From Rhodococcus oryzae (lineage in GTDB: Bacteria > Actinomycetota > Actinomycetes > Mycobacteriales > Mycobacteriaceae): a stretch of 64,000 bases of DNA. This document shows, piece by piece, positions 50,617 through 59,015 of this stretch; the first letter of the stretch is position 1, and each line of letters opens with the position of its first letter. Under the pieces are notes generated by a model that worked only from the letters and a program-made list of their open reading frames with translations, was not told the origin of the DNA and ran no database searches. Where the stretch lies: assembly GCF_005049235.1 (NCBI RefSeq), contig NZ_SUMD01000002.1:372001-436000 (forward strand), written 5' to 3'. The position numbers were made by a program, and so were the translations under genes.

Positions 50617-51174
50617 ATGACGACACCTCGCGCCTATCTCGACGCCGTTGCAGAGGTATACACGGAGTCTGGTGCTTCTCTCGATTTGCGGGCCCCGTTG
50701 GCGGACGCGAATCGAGACGCGATGCTCGGGTCGCTGGGGTTCGGAGTGGCGGACTGGCTCGTCGATCTGTGGCGAGTCGCCGACGGCGGGGCAGCGTACA
50801 GCTCGGTGTTCGCGCGGCCGGGCTTCTTCACAGGTGCGGACTTCCTGTCCGTGTCGCAGGCCCTTGCGCTGCGCAATCGCCTGCGCGATATCGCAGGCAA
50901 CTTCTCGGGCTGGCAGGAGCCGGAGCCTCGCGATGGTCGGATCCGCCCGGGATGGTTCCTCGACGCGTGGGTGCCGTTCGCGGCCTTTGGCGGGAGCACG
51001 ATCGTGCTGTTCGCCGATTGCCACCCGGGTTCCGGGGGCGAGGTCGGTCAGGTGATCTCCTACGTGCACGACCCCGACCAGATCGCATTGGTGGCGCCCG
51101 ATGGTGAGGCGTACCTTGATGCATCGCTCACGTGGTTCCGCGACCAAGCAGAGGAGTTCGTCCTCGAAGGGTGA
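50617..51174 (+). CDS. SMI1/KNR4-like protein
   Basis: 185 residues. The pattern GSLGFGVADWLVDLWRVADGGAAY, LRDIAGNFSGWQEPEPRDGRIRPGWFLDAWVPFAAFGGSTIVLFADCHPGSGGEVGQVISYVHDPDQI recalls the SMI1/KNR4 fold, with its W-L-P-F/GD-like turn. In bacteria the fold is frequent among immunity proteins of polymorphic toxins, but here no toxin gene is adjacent. AAGGGA lies at 50604-50609 before ATG 50617. Family assignment is by pattern only. Confidence 0.72.
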   Translation: MTTPRAYLDAVAEVYTESGASLDLRAPLADANRDAMLGSLGFGVADWLVDLWRVADGGAAYSSVFARPGFFTGADFLSVSQALALRNRLRDIAGNFSGWQEPEPRDGRIRPGWFLDAWVPFAAFGGSTIVLFADCHPGSGGEVGQVISYVHDPDQIALVAPDGEAYLDASLTWFRDQAEEFVLEG

Positions 51175-51241
51175 GATGCTTCTTTGCTCGAAGCAGCGCC
51201 CAACCTCTTGATCAACACGACCTGGGGGTGGGCGCGACCGA

Positions 51242-52816
51242 TCACTCGGGTTCGGCCGCCGCGACCAGGCTGGGGGCGGTGACCTCGGAATCGGCTCCGG
51301 CCGGCTGCACGCGTCCCGGCGCCCAGATGCCGACGAGCACCGCGGATACCAGCATCACCGCGGCCAGTACATACGACGAGTGCGACATCCCCGCCATGAA
51401 CGCGTCGCGAGCGAACTCGGCGAGCTGCTCGCCTTGGGGGCCGGCACGTTTCGCGACCTCGAGCGCCGACGCGAGCGACGCCCCGACCGGATCCTTGGCG
51501 ACCTCCGGCACCGCGGCGACGGCGGGCGCGATCTCCCGGGTGTAGGTGGCGGCGAGCAGGCTGCCCGCCACCGCGATGCCGATCGCCGCGCCGACCTCGC
51601 GCGCGGTGTCGTTGACCGCGGACGCGACGCCCTGCTTGTCGTCCGGGGTGTTCTCCATGATCGAGGTGGTGGCCGGGGCCGAGCACAGACCGAGGCCGGT
51701 GCTGAACATCAGCAACGCCACAACCGCCTGGCCGTACCCGCCGTCGATATCCAGTCCGCCGAGCAGGATCAGGCCAACCCCGGCCAGCGCCAGTCCACTC
51801 AGGGCAAGCACGCGCTGGCCCACCCTCGGGATCAGCCACGGCGTGATCGCAGAGACCGCGACCATCGGAACGACCATGGGGGCCAGGGCGATTCCGGCCT
51901 GCAGCGGGCTGTAGCCGAGCACGAGCTGCATGTACTGGATGACCAGGAAGAACAACCCGAAGGAGGCCAGGAACTGCAGCGTCAGCGAGGCCGCGCCCGC
52001 GCCGAACCCGCGCACGCCGAACAGTCGGACGTCGAGCAGTGGATGTGCGTGCCGCATCTCGACGACCGCGAACGCGACCGCCGCGAGCAGTCCGCCGACC
52101 ACCGCGAGCAGCACCAGGGGATCGAGCCAGCCGCGGGCCGGACCCTCGAGCAGGCCGAGCACGACCAGTCCGACGGCCGCGACGGCGAGCACCGCGCCGA
52201 GGAGGTCGAACGGCGGCGAGTCCTCCTCCCGCGACGACGGCACAGTCCAGGCGATCGCGAACAGGGCGACCGCGGCCGCGGCGAACCCGACGAAGATCGA
52301 TTGCCACTGCCATTTCTCGAGCAGCAGGCCAGACACCAACAGTCCGGCGATCCCGCCCGACGCCGCGACGCCCGCCCAGATCGCGACGCCGCGGGAACGC
52401 TGCTCGGGCGGGAAGCTCGCGGTCAGCAGGGACAGGGTCGCGGGCATCACCAGTGCCGCGCCGATTCCCGCGATCGCCCGCGAGCCGATCAGCCATTGCG
52501 GGGAGTCGAGCCAGATCGGCAGCGCGGAGGCCGCCGCGAAGATCAGCAGCCCGACCAGCAGCACCCCGCGTCGGCCGTACCGGTCGCCGAGCGCCCCGGC
52601 GGGCAGCAGCAGCGCGGCCAGCGTCAGGGTGTAGCCGTCGACGATCCAGGTCAGTTCGCTCTGGGTGGCGCCGGTGTCGAGCGCGAGGGCTGGCAGCGCC
52701 GAGTTCAGCCCGGCGGCCGCGGCGATGACCATCGCCACGGCCGAGCACACCACCGTCAGCGTCCATACTTCTCGTAAGGACATCTTGGTCTTGGCGGACT
52801 CGGTCGGACGGTTCAT
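51242..52816 (-). CDS. MFS drug exporter (EmrB/QacA type)
   Basis: 524 residues, 14 membrane helices. ELTWIVDGYTLTLAALLLPAGALGDRYGRRGVLLVGL holds motif D1 and motif A; SGGIAGLLVSGLLLEKWQWQSIFVG is the antiporter motif C region. It probably exports cationic or lipophilic drugs. GGAGG lies 7 nt before ATG 52816. It is divergent from a TetR regulator across 91 bp, the standard arrangement for an inducible efflux pump. Confidence 0.9.
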   Translation of the reverse strand: MNRPTESAKTKMSLREVWTLTVVCSAVAMVIAAAAGLNSALPALALDTGATQSELTWIVDGYTLTLAALLLPAGALGDRYGRRGVLLVGLLIFAAASALPIWLDSPQWLIGSRAIAGIGAALVMPATLSLLTASFPPEQRSRGVAIWAGVAASGGIAGLLVSGLLLEKWQWQSIFVGFAAAAVALFAIAWTVPSSREEDSPPFDLLGAVLAVAAVGLVVLGLLEGPARGWLDPLVLLAVVGGLLAAVAFAVVEMRHAHPLLDVRLFGVRGFGAGAASLTLQFLASFGLFFLVIQYMQLVLGYSPLQAGIALAPMVVPMVAVSAITPWLIPRVGQRVLALSGLALAGVGLILLGGLDIDGGYGQAVVALLMFSTGLGLCSAPATTSIMENTPDDKQGVASAVNDTAREVGAAIGIAVAGSLLAATYTREIAPAVAAVPEVAKDPVGASLASALEVAKRAGPQGEQLAEFARDAFMAGMSHSSYVLAAVMLVSAVLVGIWAPGRVQPAGADSEVTAPSLVAAAEPE

Positions 52817-52907
52817 CAGCGCCTCCGGAGGAGAAAACAAGACTGTCAGTATCGTTTGAAGACCGATGGTTCCACAACCCCGCATACCTGCGGTCAATGG
52901 AGGTGGC

Positions 52908-53585
52908 ATGGGAGCCGAGCCCGCCGAGGCGGCCGAAACCGATTCCCGCGAGGACCCGCGCAAGGTCCGCTCACGGGCGCGACTGCTCGACGCGGCAACC
53001 GCGCTGTTGGCCAAGGGCGGCACCGAGGCCGTCACCATCGACGCGGTGACCAGGGCGGCGAGGGTGGCCCGCGCGACGCTGTACCGGCACTTCGACAGCG
53101 GCACCGAACTGGTCGCGGCCGCGTTCGGTCGGTTGATCCCCCCGGCCGCGACGGTGCCGGAGGACGGTGACCTGCGGGGGCAGCTCATCGCACTGCTCAC
53201 GGACCAGGCGAGGCTGATCGAGGCCGCACCGATGCAGCTGACCGCGCTGTGCTGGCTGGGGATGGGGCCCGGCCTCGACGAACGTGCCGCTCGGGAGGAT
53301 GCGGGCGGCAGCGATCGTCCGGAGCTGCGGTCGCTGCGCAGCCAGATCGCCGAGCAGTACCGGACGCCGTTCGACCGGATCTTCGCGAGTGCGGAGGCGA
53401 GGGCGCTGCTCGGGGACACCGATTACGAGTTGGCCCTTGCGCAGCTCCTCGGGCCGTTGGTGTTCACCAAACTCGCGACACTGCGGCCGCTCGGTCCGGA
53501 GGCCTGCGGGCGGATCGTCGACGACTTCCTGACGGCTCGCGCATCGGCTGGGCAATCGTGCCCCTCTGAATCCTCCCCCCTCTAA
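52908..53585 (+). CDS. TetR family regulator
   Basis: 225 residues from ATG 52908, which has GGAGG at 52899-52903. The HTH is RSRARLLDAATALLAKGGTEAVTIDAVTRAARVARATLYRHFDSGTELVAAAFG. The C-terminal domain (LIALLTDQARLIEAAPMQLTALCWLGMGPG) is of the usual size. The longer in-frame ATG at 52866 lacks a ribosome site. It very likely represses the divergent MFS exporter and itself. Confidence 0.9.
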   Translation: MGAEPAEAAETDSREDPRKVRSRARLLDAATALLAKGGTEAVTIDAVTRAARVARATLYRHFDSGTELVAAAFGRLIPPAATVPEDGDLRGQLIALLTDQARLIEAAPMQLTALCWLGMGPGLDERAAREDAGGSDRPELRSLRSQIAEQYRTPFDRIFASAEARALLGDTDYELALAQLLGPLVFTKLATLRPLGPEACGRIVDDFLTARASAGQSCPSESSPL

Positions 53586-53729
53586 AGGCTGGGTGCCGAC
53601 GCTGTCGCGGATCTATGATCGAAGGCACCCCACGGTTCGATCGTGAGGCCCAGCCGACAAGGCAGTCGATCATCAAAGGTGAGATGGGGCCGAGACATGA
53701 CGACGACAGACGTCCGGAGGGGACAGACG

Positions 53730-54383
53730 ATGTTGAAAAGACTCGCAGTGCTATTCGCCATGGTGGCGGCCATGTTCGCCCTCGTCGGTGTCGGTCCCGC
53801 GTCGGCCGCCGGTCCAGCGGTGCTGGGAGGTGGATCCGGGATCATCGTCGGCGGTGAAGCGCTGTGCACGCTGACCACCATCGGGCACGACGGAGCGGGT
53901 CGACTGGTCGGTATCACGGCAGGCCACTGCGGTGAGCCGGGCATGGCAATCGCGTCCTCGCACAACGAGGAAGCCGGCATCGTCGGCCACATGGTCAGCA
54001 AGAGCACCCAGTGGGACTACGCGGTGATCGAGTTCAACCCGGCCACGGTGGCCCCGGTCAACCGGGTCGGTGGCGTCACCATCACCGGCATCGGCGCACC
54101 GGCCAACTTCCCGGACATCGTGTGCAAGGAAGGCCTCCGCACCGGCAACACCTGCGGTATCACGTGGGGTGACCTGGTCCAGACCAACGAGACGTGGACC
54201 CAGATGTGCGTTATCGAGGGTGACTCCGGAAGCCCGGTTGTGCGAGGCACTACCCTGGTCGGCATGGTCAACGCCTACGTGGGATTCGCATGCATCGGAC
54301 CGGAACTCGGCACAAATATCGATGTGATCATGGCCGACATCAACGCCCGTGGTGGCGTTGGCGCGGGCTATCGCCCGATCTAA
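53730..54383 (+). CDS. Secreted S1-family serine protease-like protein
   Basis: 217 residues from ATG 53730, chosen because GGAGGGG lies 8 nt before it and it opens directly on the signal peptide (LKRLAVLFAMVAAMFALVGVGPASAA). The catalytic triad is visible: His66 in ITAGHC, Asp97 in QWDYAVIEF, Ser167 in EGDSGSPV. Two pairs of cysteines suggest disulfides (HC..., VCKEG...TCG, MC...AC). There is almost no propeptide, so it may be active directly after export, unlike streptogrisins. In-frame ATG 53697 is an alternative. Confidence 0.88.
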   Translation: MLKRLAVLFAMVAAMFALVGVGPASAAGPAVLGGGSGIIVGGEALCTLTTIGHDGAGRLVGITAGHCGEPGMAIASSHNEEAGIVGHMVSKSTQWDYAVIEFNPATVAPVNRVGGVTITGIGAPANFPDIVCKEGLRTGNTCGITWGDLVQTNETWTQMCVIEGDSGSPVVRGTTLVGMVNAYVGFACIGPELGTNIDVIMADINARGGVGAGYRPI

Positions 54384-54389
54384 CCCGGA

Positions 54390-55196
54390 ATGCCACCACG
54401 TAAGCGAAGCGGCGACGGCCTCACCGCACAGAACCTGATCGAGCTGACCGAGGCACTCGCCGCGGGTAAGCGCGCCACCGTCTATCTGATCGAACCCACA
54501 CCGAGCCTGAACCTGGCCGCGGGCTGTTCCGCCCGGGTGCTCTCCGTGCAGGGCACCACGCTGATGCTGCGGCCGAAGGGCGTCAACGACGAGTTGCCGT
54601 TCGAGGCCGACGAGCTCCGGTTCACCCGGATCCCGGCGGTACAGGCAAAGGCGAAGGGCGCCAAGGCTGTACCGGCCAAGGCCGCGCCTGCCAAGGCCGC
54701 ACCGACGAAGGCCGCACCCGTGAAGGCCGCAGTCCCGGCGAAGGCCGCGCAGCCGACCTCGGCCGGGCCCGCGGCACCCGCAACCACCCCGACCCGACCG
54801 AAGGCGCCCGTGACCGCACCGAAGACCCCCGCATCGATGACGCTGGTGCCGAAGCCGGAGACGGCTCACACGGACGGAGCGGCGGCCGCGCAGGCGAAAC
54901 GTGCACGCAGGCCGAAGGATCCGGCCAGCGTGAGCGTCACCCTGCACGCCGAGGCGGGCAACGAGTGGACGGTGACCGTGACCCACGGTGAGCGTCGCCC
55001 TGGCCGCGCGGCCCCCGTGTCGGCCGATGCGGTGGAGCGCGCGGTGCGCGAGCTCGGTGATCCCGCAGCGGAACAGGCGGTCGCGTCCGTGCTCAGCGCG
55101 GCCCGCGATGCCGCCGCCAAGCGGGTGGAGGAACTGAGCAGGCAGCTCGCCGAGGCGCAGAGCACGCTGGCCGCGCTCGGCGCCGACGGCGCCTGA
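54390..55196 (+). CDS. DUF6319-like protein with an Ala/Lys/Pro linker
   Basis: 268 residues. The N-terminal domain (LTAQNLIELTEALAAGKRATVYLIEP...SARVLSVQGTTLMLRPKGVNDELPFEADELRF) resembles the actinobacterial family I recall as DUF6319. A low-complexity linker of repeated AKAAP units (about residues 85-150) follows, then a C-terminal domain ending in a coiled-coil-like helix (VASVLSAARDAAAKRVEELSRQLAEAQSTLAAL). Likely cytoplasmic and nucleic-acid or cell-division associated only by composition; function unknown. It starts 6 bp after the protease gene, probably cotranscribed. Confidence 0.72.
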   Translation: MPPRKRSGDGLTAQNLIELTEALAAGKRATVYLIEPTPSLNLAAGCSARVLSVQGTTLMLRPKGVNDELPFEADELRFTRIPAVQAKAKGAKAVPAKAAPAKAAPTKAAPVKAAVPAKAAQPTSAGPAAPATTPTRPKAPVTAPKTPASMTLVPKPETAHTDGAAAAQAKRARRPKDPASVSVTLHAEAGNEWTVTVTHGERRPGRAAPVSADAVERAVRELGDPAAEQAVASVLSAARDAAAKRVEELSRQLAEAQSTLAALGADGA

Positions 55197-55224
55197 TCGA
55201 ACCAGCGCCGACGGCGCCTGATCG
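55180..55224 (+). repeat. 20-bp direct repeat around the stop codon
   Basis: GCGCCGACGGCGCCTGATCG occurs at 55180-55199 and again at 55205-55224, separated by 5 bp. The first copy encodes the last residues and TGA of the DUF6319-like gene. It looks like a small slippage duplication. Confidence 0.8.
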
Positions 55225-55240
55225 CAGCGGAGGTAACTCG

Positions 55241-56413
55241 ATGCCCGTGCCCCAGAGCGTCTCTCAGCTGTTCTCGCTCGACTCGCTGCTCGATGAGGAG
55301 GAGCTGGCGATCCGGGACACCACCCGCCGGTTCGCCGCGGAACGGATCCGACCGCACGTCGCTGGATGGTTCGAGGCGGGCACGCTGCCCGCGCGCGAGC
55401 TCGCGGCCGAGCTCGGCGGGATGGGGCTGCTCGGCATGCACCTCGAGGGCTACGGCTGTGCCGGGATGAGTGCGACCTCCTATGGGCTGGCCTGCCTGGA
55501 GCTCGAGGCGGTCGACTCGGGGATCCGGAGCCTGGTGTCCGTGCAGGGGTCGTTGGCGATGTTCGCCATCCACCGCTTCGGCTCGGAGGAGCAGAAGCAG
55601 CAGTGGTTGCCCCCGATGGCCGCTGGCGAAGCCCTCGGCTGCTTCGGGCTGACCGAACCCGACTTCGGCTCCAACCCAGCCGGAATGCGGACCTCCGCCA
55701 GGTGGGACGGCGGCGACTGGGTGCTCAGCGGCACCAAGATGTGGATCACCAACGGATCGGTCGCCGACGTCGCCGTGGTGTGGGCACGCACCGACGACGG
55801 CATCCGCGGGTTCCTCGTTCCCGCCGACAGTCCCGGCTTTTCCGCGCCCGAGATCAAACACAAGCTGTCGCTACGGGCCTCGGTCACCGCGGAGCTCGTA
55901 CTCGAGGACGTGCGGCTGCCCGAATCGGCGATGCTGCCCGAGGCGCGTGGGTTGTCGGGACCGTTGAGCTGCCTCGGCGAGGCACGGTTCGGCATCGTCT
56001 TCGGTGCGCTCGGCGCCGCTCGCGACTGCCTGGAGACCGCGATCGACTATGCAGGCAGCCGCGAGGTCTTCGACCAGCCGCTGGCCGCATTCCAGCTGAC
56101 CCAGGCGAAGCTCGCCGACATGGCGCTCGAGCTGGGGAAGGGGCAGCTGCTGGCGCTGCACCTGGGGCGGCTCAAGGATCGCCACGAGTTGCGGGCGGAG
56201 CAGGTGAGCCTCGGCAAGCTCAACAGCGTCCGCGAGGCCATCGCCATCGCCCGCGAATGCCGGACCATCCTCGGCGCCAACGGCATCACCCTCGAGTACC
56301 CGGTGCTGCGGCACGCCAACAACCTGGAGTCGGTGCTCACCTACGAGGGCACCTCGGAGATGCACCAACTGGTGATCGGTCAGGCCCTGACGGGCGAGTC
56401 GGCGTTCCGATAG
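55241..56413 (+). CDS. gcdH: Glutaryl-CoA dehydrogenase-like acyl-CoA dehydrogenase
   Basis: 390 residues. FGLTEPDFGSNPAGMRT and LSGTKMWITNGSVADVAVVWART are the FAD blocks. Catalytic base Glu369 sits in VLTYEGTSEMHQLVIGQALTG, and Arg96 in VDSGIRSLVSVQGSLAM matches the Arg that binds the glutarate carboxylate in GcdH. It would convert glutaryl-CoA to crotonyl-CoA in lysine or tryptophan breakdown. GCAGCGGAGG precedes ATG 55241. No other lysine-degradation gene is adjacent. Confidence 0.82.
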   Translation: MPVPQSVSQLFSLDSLLDEEELAIRDTTRRFAAERIRPHVAGWFEAGTLPARELAAELGGMGLLGMHLEGYGCAGMSATSYGLACLELEAVDSGIRSLVSVQGSLAMFAIHRFGSEEQKQQWLPPMAAGEALGCFGLTEPDFGSNPAGMRTSARWDGGDWVLSGTKMWITNGSVADVAVVWARTDDGIRGFLVPADSPGFSAPEIKHKLSLRASVTAELVLEDVRLPESAMLPEARGLSGPLSCLGEARFGIVFGALGAARDCLETAIDYAGSREVFDQPLAAFQLTQAKLADMALELGKGQLLALHLGRLKDRHELRAEQVSLGKLNSVREAIAIARECRTILGANGITLEYPVLRHANNLESVLTYEGTSEMHQLVIGQALTGESAFR

Positions 56414-56488
56414 CCGCGGCGGGCCTTGTGCTCGCCCTCGCGGGCGCGCACGCTGATCCAGGGGGCCGTGAGGCGAGCGGAGCCGGAC

Positions 56489-57223
56489 ATGGACACTGAG
56501 ACGACCGAGATCGCACCGGATGTCTACCGATTCTCGACCTACGTCAGCGACGCCAACCTGGTCATGAACCAGTACCTGATCGACGGCGACGAACCCCTGC
56601 TGTTCCACATGGGCCAGCGCGCGCTGTTCCCGTTCGCCTCCGCGGCGGTCGGCCGGGTGCTCCCACTCGACCGGCTGCGGTGGATCGCGTTCGGCCACGT
56701 CGAGGCCGACGAGTGCGGGTCGATGAACTCGTGGCTGGCGGCCGCGCCCCACGCGGAGGTGGCACACGGCGCGCTGAGCTGTTTCGTCCAGGTCGACGAC
56801 CTGGCGGACCGGCGGCCCCGACCGCTGCAGGACGGCGAGGTGATCGAGGTGGGCGCTCGGCGCGTGCGTCACATCGACACCCCGCACGTGCCGCACGGGT
56901 GGGACGCCTGCCTGGTGTACGAGGAGACGACGTCGACCCTGCTGTGCGGCGACCTGTTCACGGCGTTCGGCCGGCATCCTGCCGTCACCGACAGCGAGAT
57001 CGTCGGCCCCGCGCTGGCCGGGGAGGAGATGGGTCATGCGACGGCGCTGACCCCCGCCCTCGGCCCGACCATCCGGGGGCTGGCCGACCTCGCCCCCCGG
57101 ACCCTCGGGCTCATGCACGGACCCGCGTTCACCGGGGACTGCGCCGGCGCGCTTCGCGAGCTGGCGGCGGCCTACGAGGAGCGGTTCGAGGCGGAGGGGG
57201 AGCGACTTCGCGGGCAGGGGTGA
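56489..57223 (+). CDS. Metallo-beta-lactamase-fold protein of the flavodiiron/ODP type
   Basis: 244 residues. The metal motif is HVEADECGSMN (His70, Glu72, Asp74), the HxExDH pattern of flavodiiron proteins but with Glu in place of the last His; further ligands come from HIDTPHVPHGWD, CGDLFTAF and LMHGPAFTG. The Glu for His change suggests an altered or single-metal site. There is no flavodoxin domain, so it resembles oxygen-sensing ODP proteins. It follows gcdH by 75 bp. Role unknown. Confidence 0.82.
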   Translation: MDTETTEIAPDVYRFSTYVSDANLVMNQYLIDGDEPLLFHMGQRALFPFASAAVGRVLPLDRLRWIAFGHVEADECGSMNSWLAAAPHAEVAHGALSCFVQVDDLADRRPRPLQDGEVIEVGARRVRHIDTPHVPHGWDACLVYEETTSTLLCGDLFTAFGRHPAVTDSEIVGPALAGEEMGHATALTPALGPTIRGLADLAPRTLGLMHGPAFTGDCAGALRELAAAYEERFEAEGERLRGQG

Positions 57224-57248
57224 ATGCGGCAGCCCTCGGCCCGGTCGG

Positions 57249-57905
57249 TCAGGCGGTGAGCGCCTCGTCGACGGTCCGGTAGTCGATCGGTTCGCCCCCG
57301 AGCGCGTCGAGCCGCGCGTGCAGCCCCGACCGTACGGCTGGCCATTCCCCGCGGAGTACCGAGTAGATGGCGGTGTCGCGCCACGCGCCGTCCGCTCTGC
57401 GCTTGTCCCGCCTGTGTACTCCCTCCAGCACGGCGCCGAGCCGTTCGATCGCCGAGCGCGAGCGGACGTTCGCGGCGTCCGCCTGGATCTTGACGCGGCC
57501 GAAGCCGCTCTCGAAGGCGAGGCCGAACAGCAGTAGCTTCGCCTCGGGATTGACCGCGCTGCCCCAGACCCGGAGGTCGTAGGCGGTCCAGCCGATGTGG
57601 GCGGATTCGGTGGCCTCGTCGAAGTCGCCGAGGGAGGTCGTGCCGACGAGGGCGCCGTCGTGCGCGCCACCGCGGATCCGGACGCCGTAGACGTTGCAGC
57701 GGTCGAACTGCAGGTACTCCCTCGCCCAGGCCAGGAAGTCGTCTCGGTCGGCCCGGTAGCCCGCGCTGCCGCCGCCGAAGCCGCCCGCGAACACCCGGGG
57801 GTCTGCGATCGCCTTGCAGAGTTCGGGAAGGTCTGCGGGAGAAAGGGGTTCGAGACAGATGTACCGGCCGCGGAGGGGCGCAACCGGGGGTCGTACTGCT
57901 GGCAT
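57249..57905 (-). CDS. GNAT family N-acetyltransferase (RimJ/RimL type)
   Basis: 218 residues. RYICLEPLSPADLPELCKAIADPRVFAGGF at the N-terminus and IGWTAYDLRVWGSAVNPEAKLLLFGLAFESGFGRVKIQADAANVRSRSAIERLGAVLEG are typical of Acetyltransf_3, where N-x-(R/P)S...IE(R/K)LG is the acetyl-CoA helix end. Target unknown, commonly a protein N-terminus or an amino-sugar antibiotic. It converges with the MBL gene (25 bp apart). Confidence 0.85.
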   Translation of the reverse strand: MPAVRPPVAPLRGRYICLEPLSPADLPELCKAIADPRVFAGGFGGGSAGYRADRDDFLAWAREYLQFDRCNVYGVRIRGGAHDGALVGTTSLGDFDEATESAHIGWTAYDLRVWGSAVNPEAKLLLFGLAFESGFGRVKIQADAANVRSRSAIERLGAVLEGVHRRDKRRADGAWRDTAIYSVLRGEWPAVRSGLHARLDALGGEPIDYRTVDEALTA

Positions 57906-57974
57906 GGGCCGCAGTGTGCAGGTCTGAGGTGACGGACCGGTGAATGCAGATTTGACGCTCGGCGACGGTCCGGT

Positions 57975-59015
57975 TCAGATGTCGCGCGACCGCCGCAGCG
58001 CGTACGCCTTGAGGCGGCTGAACCCACGCACGCGCAGTGACCGCAGCGACCTGAGCTGGAGGTCGTCGTCGCCCTCCAGTGCGGTCGCGAGCGTAGCGTC
58101 GACGAGCACGGCGCCTGGCCGGGCCGAACTCGTCAGGCGCGCAGCGATGTTCACCACGGATCCGTACACATCACCGAACCTCAACAGGACCGGGCCCATG
58201 GCCAGGCCCACCCGCAGGGCGGGCAGGTCCACGGTGGCGAGGGCGGCATCCTGCAGCGCGAGCGCGATCCGCGCGGCGTCGGCGGGGTCCTCGACCGCGA
58301 ACATCACTTCGTCGCCGAGGTTCTTGATCACCCAGCCGCGGCCCTGATTGATCACGGTCATCGCGGTCGACTCGAAGTCCTCGAGCAGGCGGGTCAGTTC
58401 GTCGATGTCGATGCGCCTGGTCAGGCTGGTGTAGCCGACCATGTCCGCGAATCCGATCACCAGGGTGCGGCTGTCGGAGCCGTCGCCCGCGCTGTCGAGG
58501 AACCGTGCGGCATTGGAGGCGAGGTGCCTGCGCCACACGTACGACTGCAGCTTCTCCAGCGCAGGCAGCATCTGTTCGGCGACCAGGGTCGCCTGCGCCG
58601 CGACGGCGAGCACGTCTGCCTGATCGGATCCGCCCGACTGCTTCACCCGGTCGAGGATGTGACTGTTGAGCAGGCCGAGCTGCCACTCCGCCAGCCGCGC
58701 GAAGGACTGGCCCAGTGCGCGGGTCACCGGCACCTCCAGCTCGGGGTCGATGATCCCCATGTCGACGAGGGAGGTGATGGTGCGTAGGGCTTCGACGTCC
58801 GCATCGGTGAACATCGGCGTGTCCGGGTTCGAGTCCACCGCGAAGCCCATCGCAACCCACAGCCGTTGCGCGCGTTCGAGGGGCACTCCGGCAACCGCGG
58901 TCGCCTGCCCGCGCGTGTACTTGACGTCGCCGCCGAGCAGGTTCCGCTCCACCTCGGCCTGGATCAGTGCGAATTCGGGCGGGGTGGGGTGGCCGCCGGC
59001 CGTGTCCTCAGCCAC
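57975..59015 (-). CDS. Class III adenylate/guanylate cyclase with N-terminal regulatory domain
   Basis: 346 residues from GTG 59015. An N-terminal helical domain of about 170 residues ([42 protein letters not shown]) resembles the autoinhibitory pH-sensing domain of Rv1264. The catalytic domain has the metal Asp in [14 protein letters not shown], the second in [15 protein letters not shown] and the transition-state Asn-Arg in [12 protein letters not shown]. It should make cAMP. Its start overlaps the ilvD stop by eight bases, so it is translated with the valine/isoleucine pathway gene. Confidence 0.88.
   Translation of the reverse strand: MAEDTAGGHPTPPEFALIQAEVERNLLGGDVKYTRGQATAVAGVPLERAQRLWVAMGFAVDSNPDTPMFTDADVEALRTITSLVDMGIIDPELEVPVTRALGQSFARLAEWQLGLLNSHILDRVKQSGGSDQADVLAVAAQATLVAEQMLPALEKLQSYVWRRHLASNAARFLDSAGDGSDSRTLVIGFADMVGYTSLTRRIDIDELTRLLEDFESTAMTVINQGRGWVIKNLGDEVMFAVEDPADAARIALALQDAALATVDLPALRVGLAMGPVLLRFGDVYGSVVNIAARLTSSARPGAVLVDATLATALEGDDDLQLRSLRSLRVRGFSRLKAYALRRSRDI

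Noticed and set aside
51380-52777. Plus-strand frame of 465 codons opposite the MFS exporter
   Set aside because: Antisense shadow of membrane-protein coding sequence; composition is Arg/Gly/Glu-rich and nonglobular.
54640-54800. Repeated AAGGCCGC-type units as a DNA repeat or CRISPR-like array
   Set aside because: They are codons of a low-complexity Ala-Lys-Pro linker inside a gene; unit lengths vary and there are no spacers.
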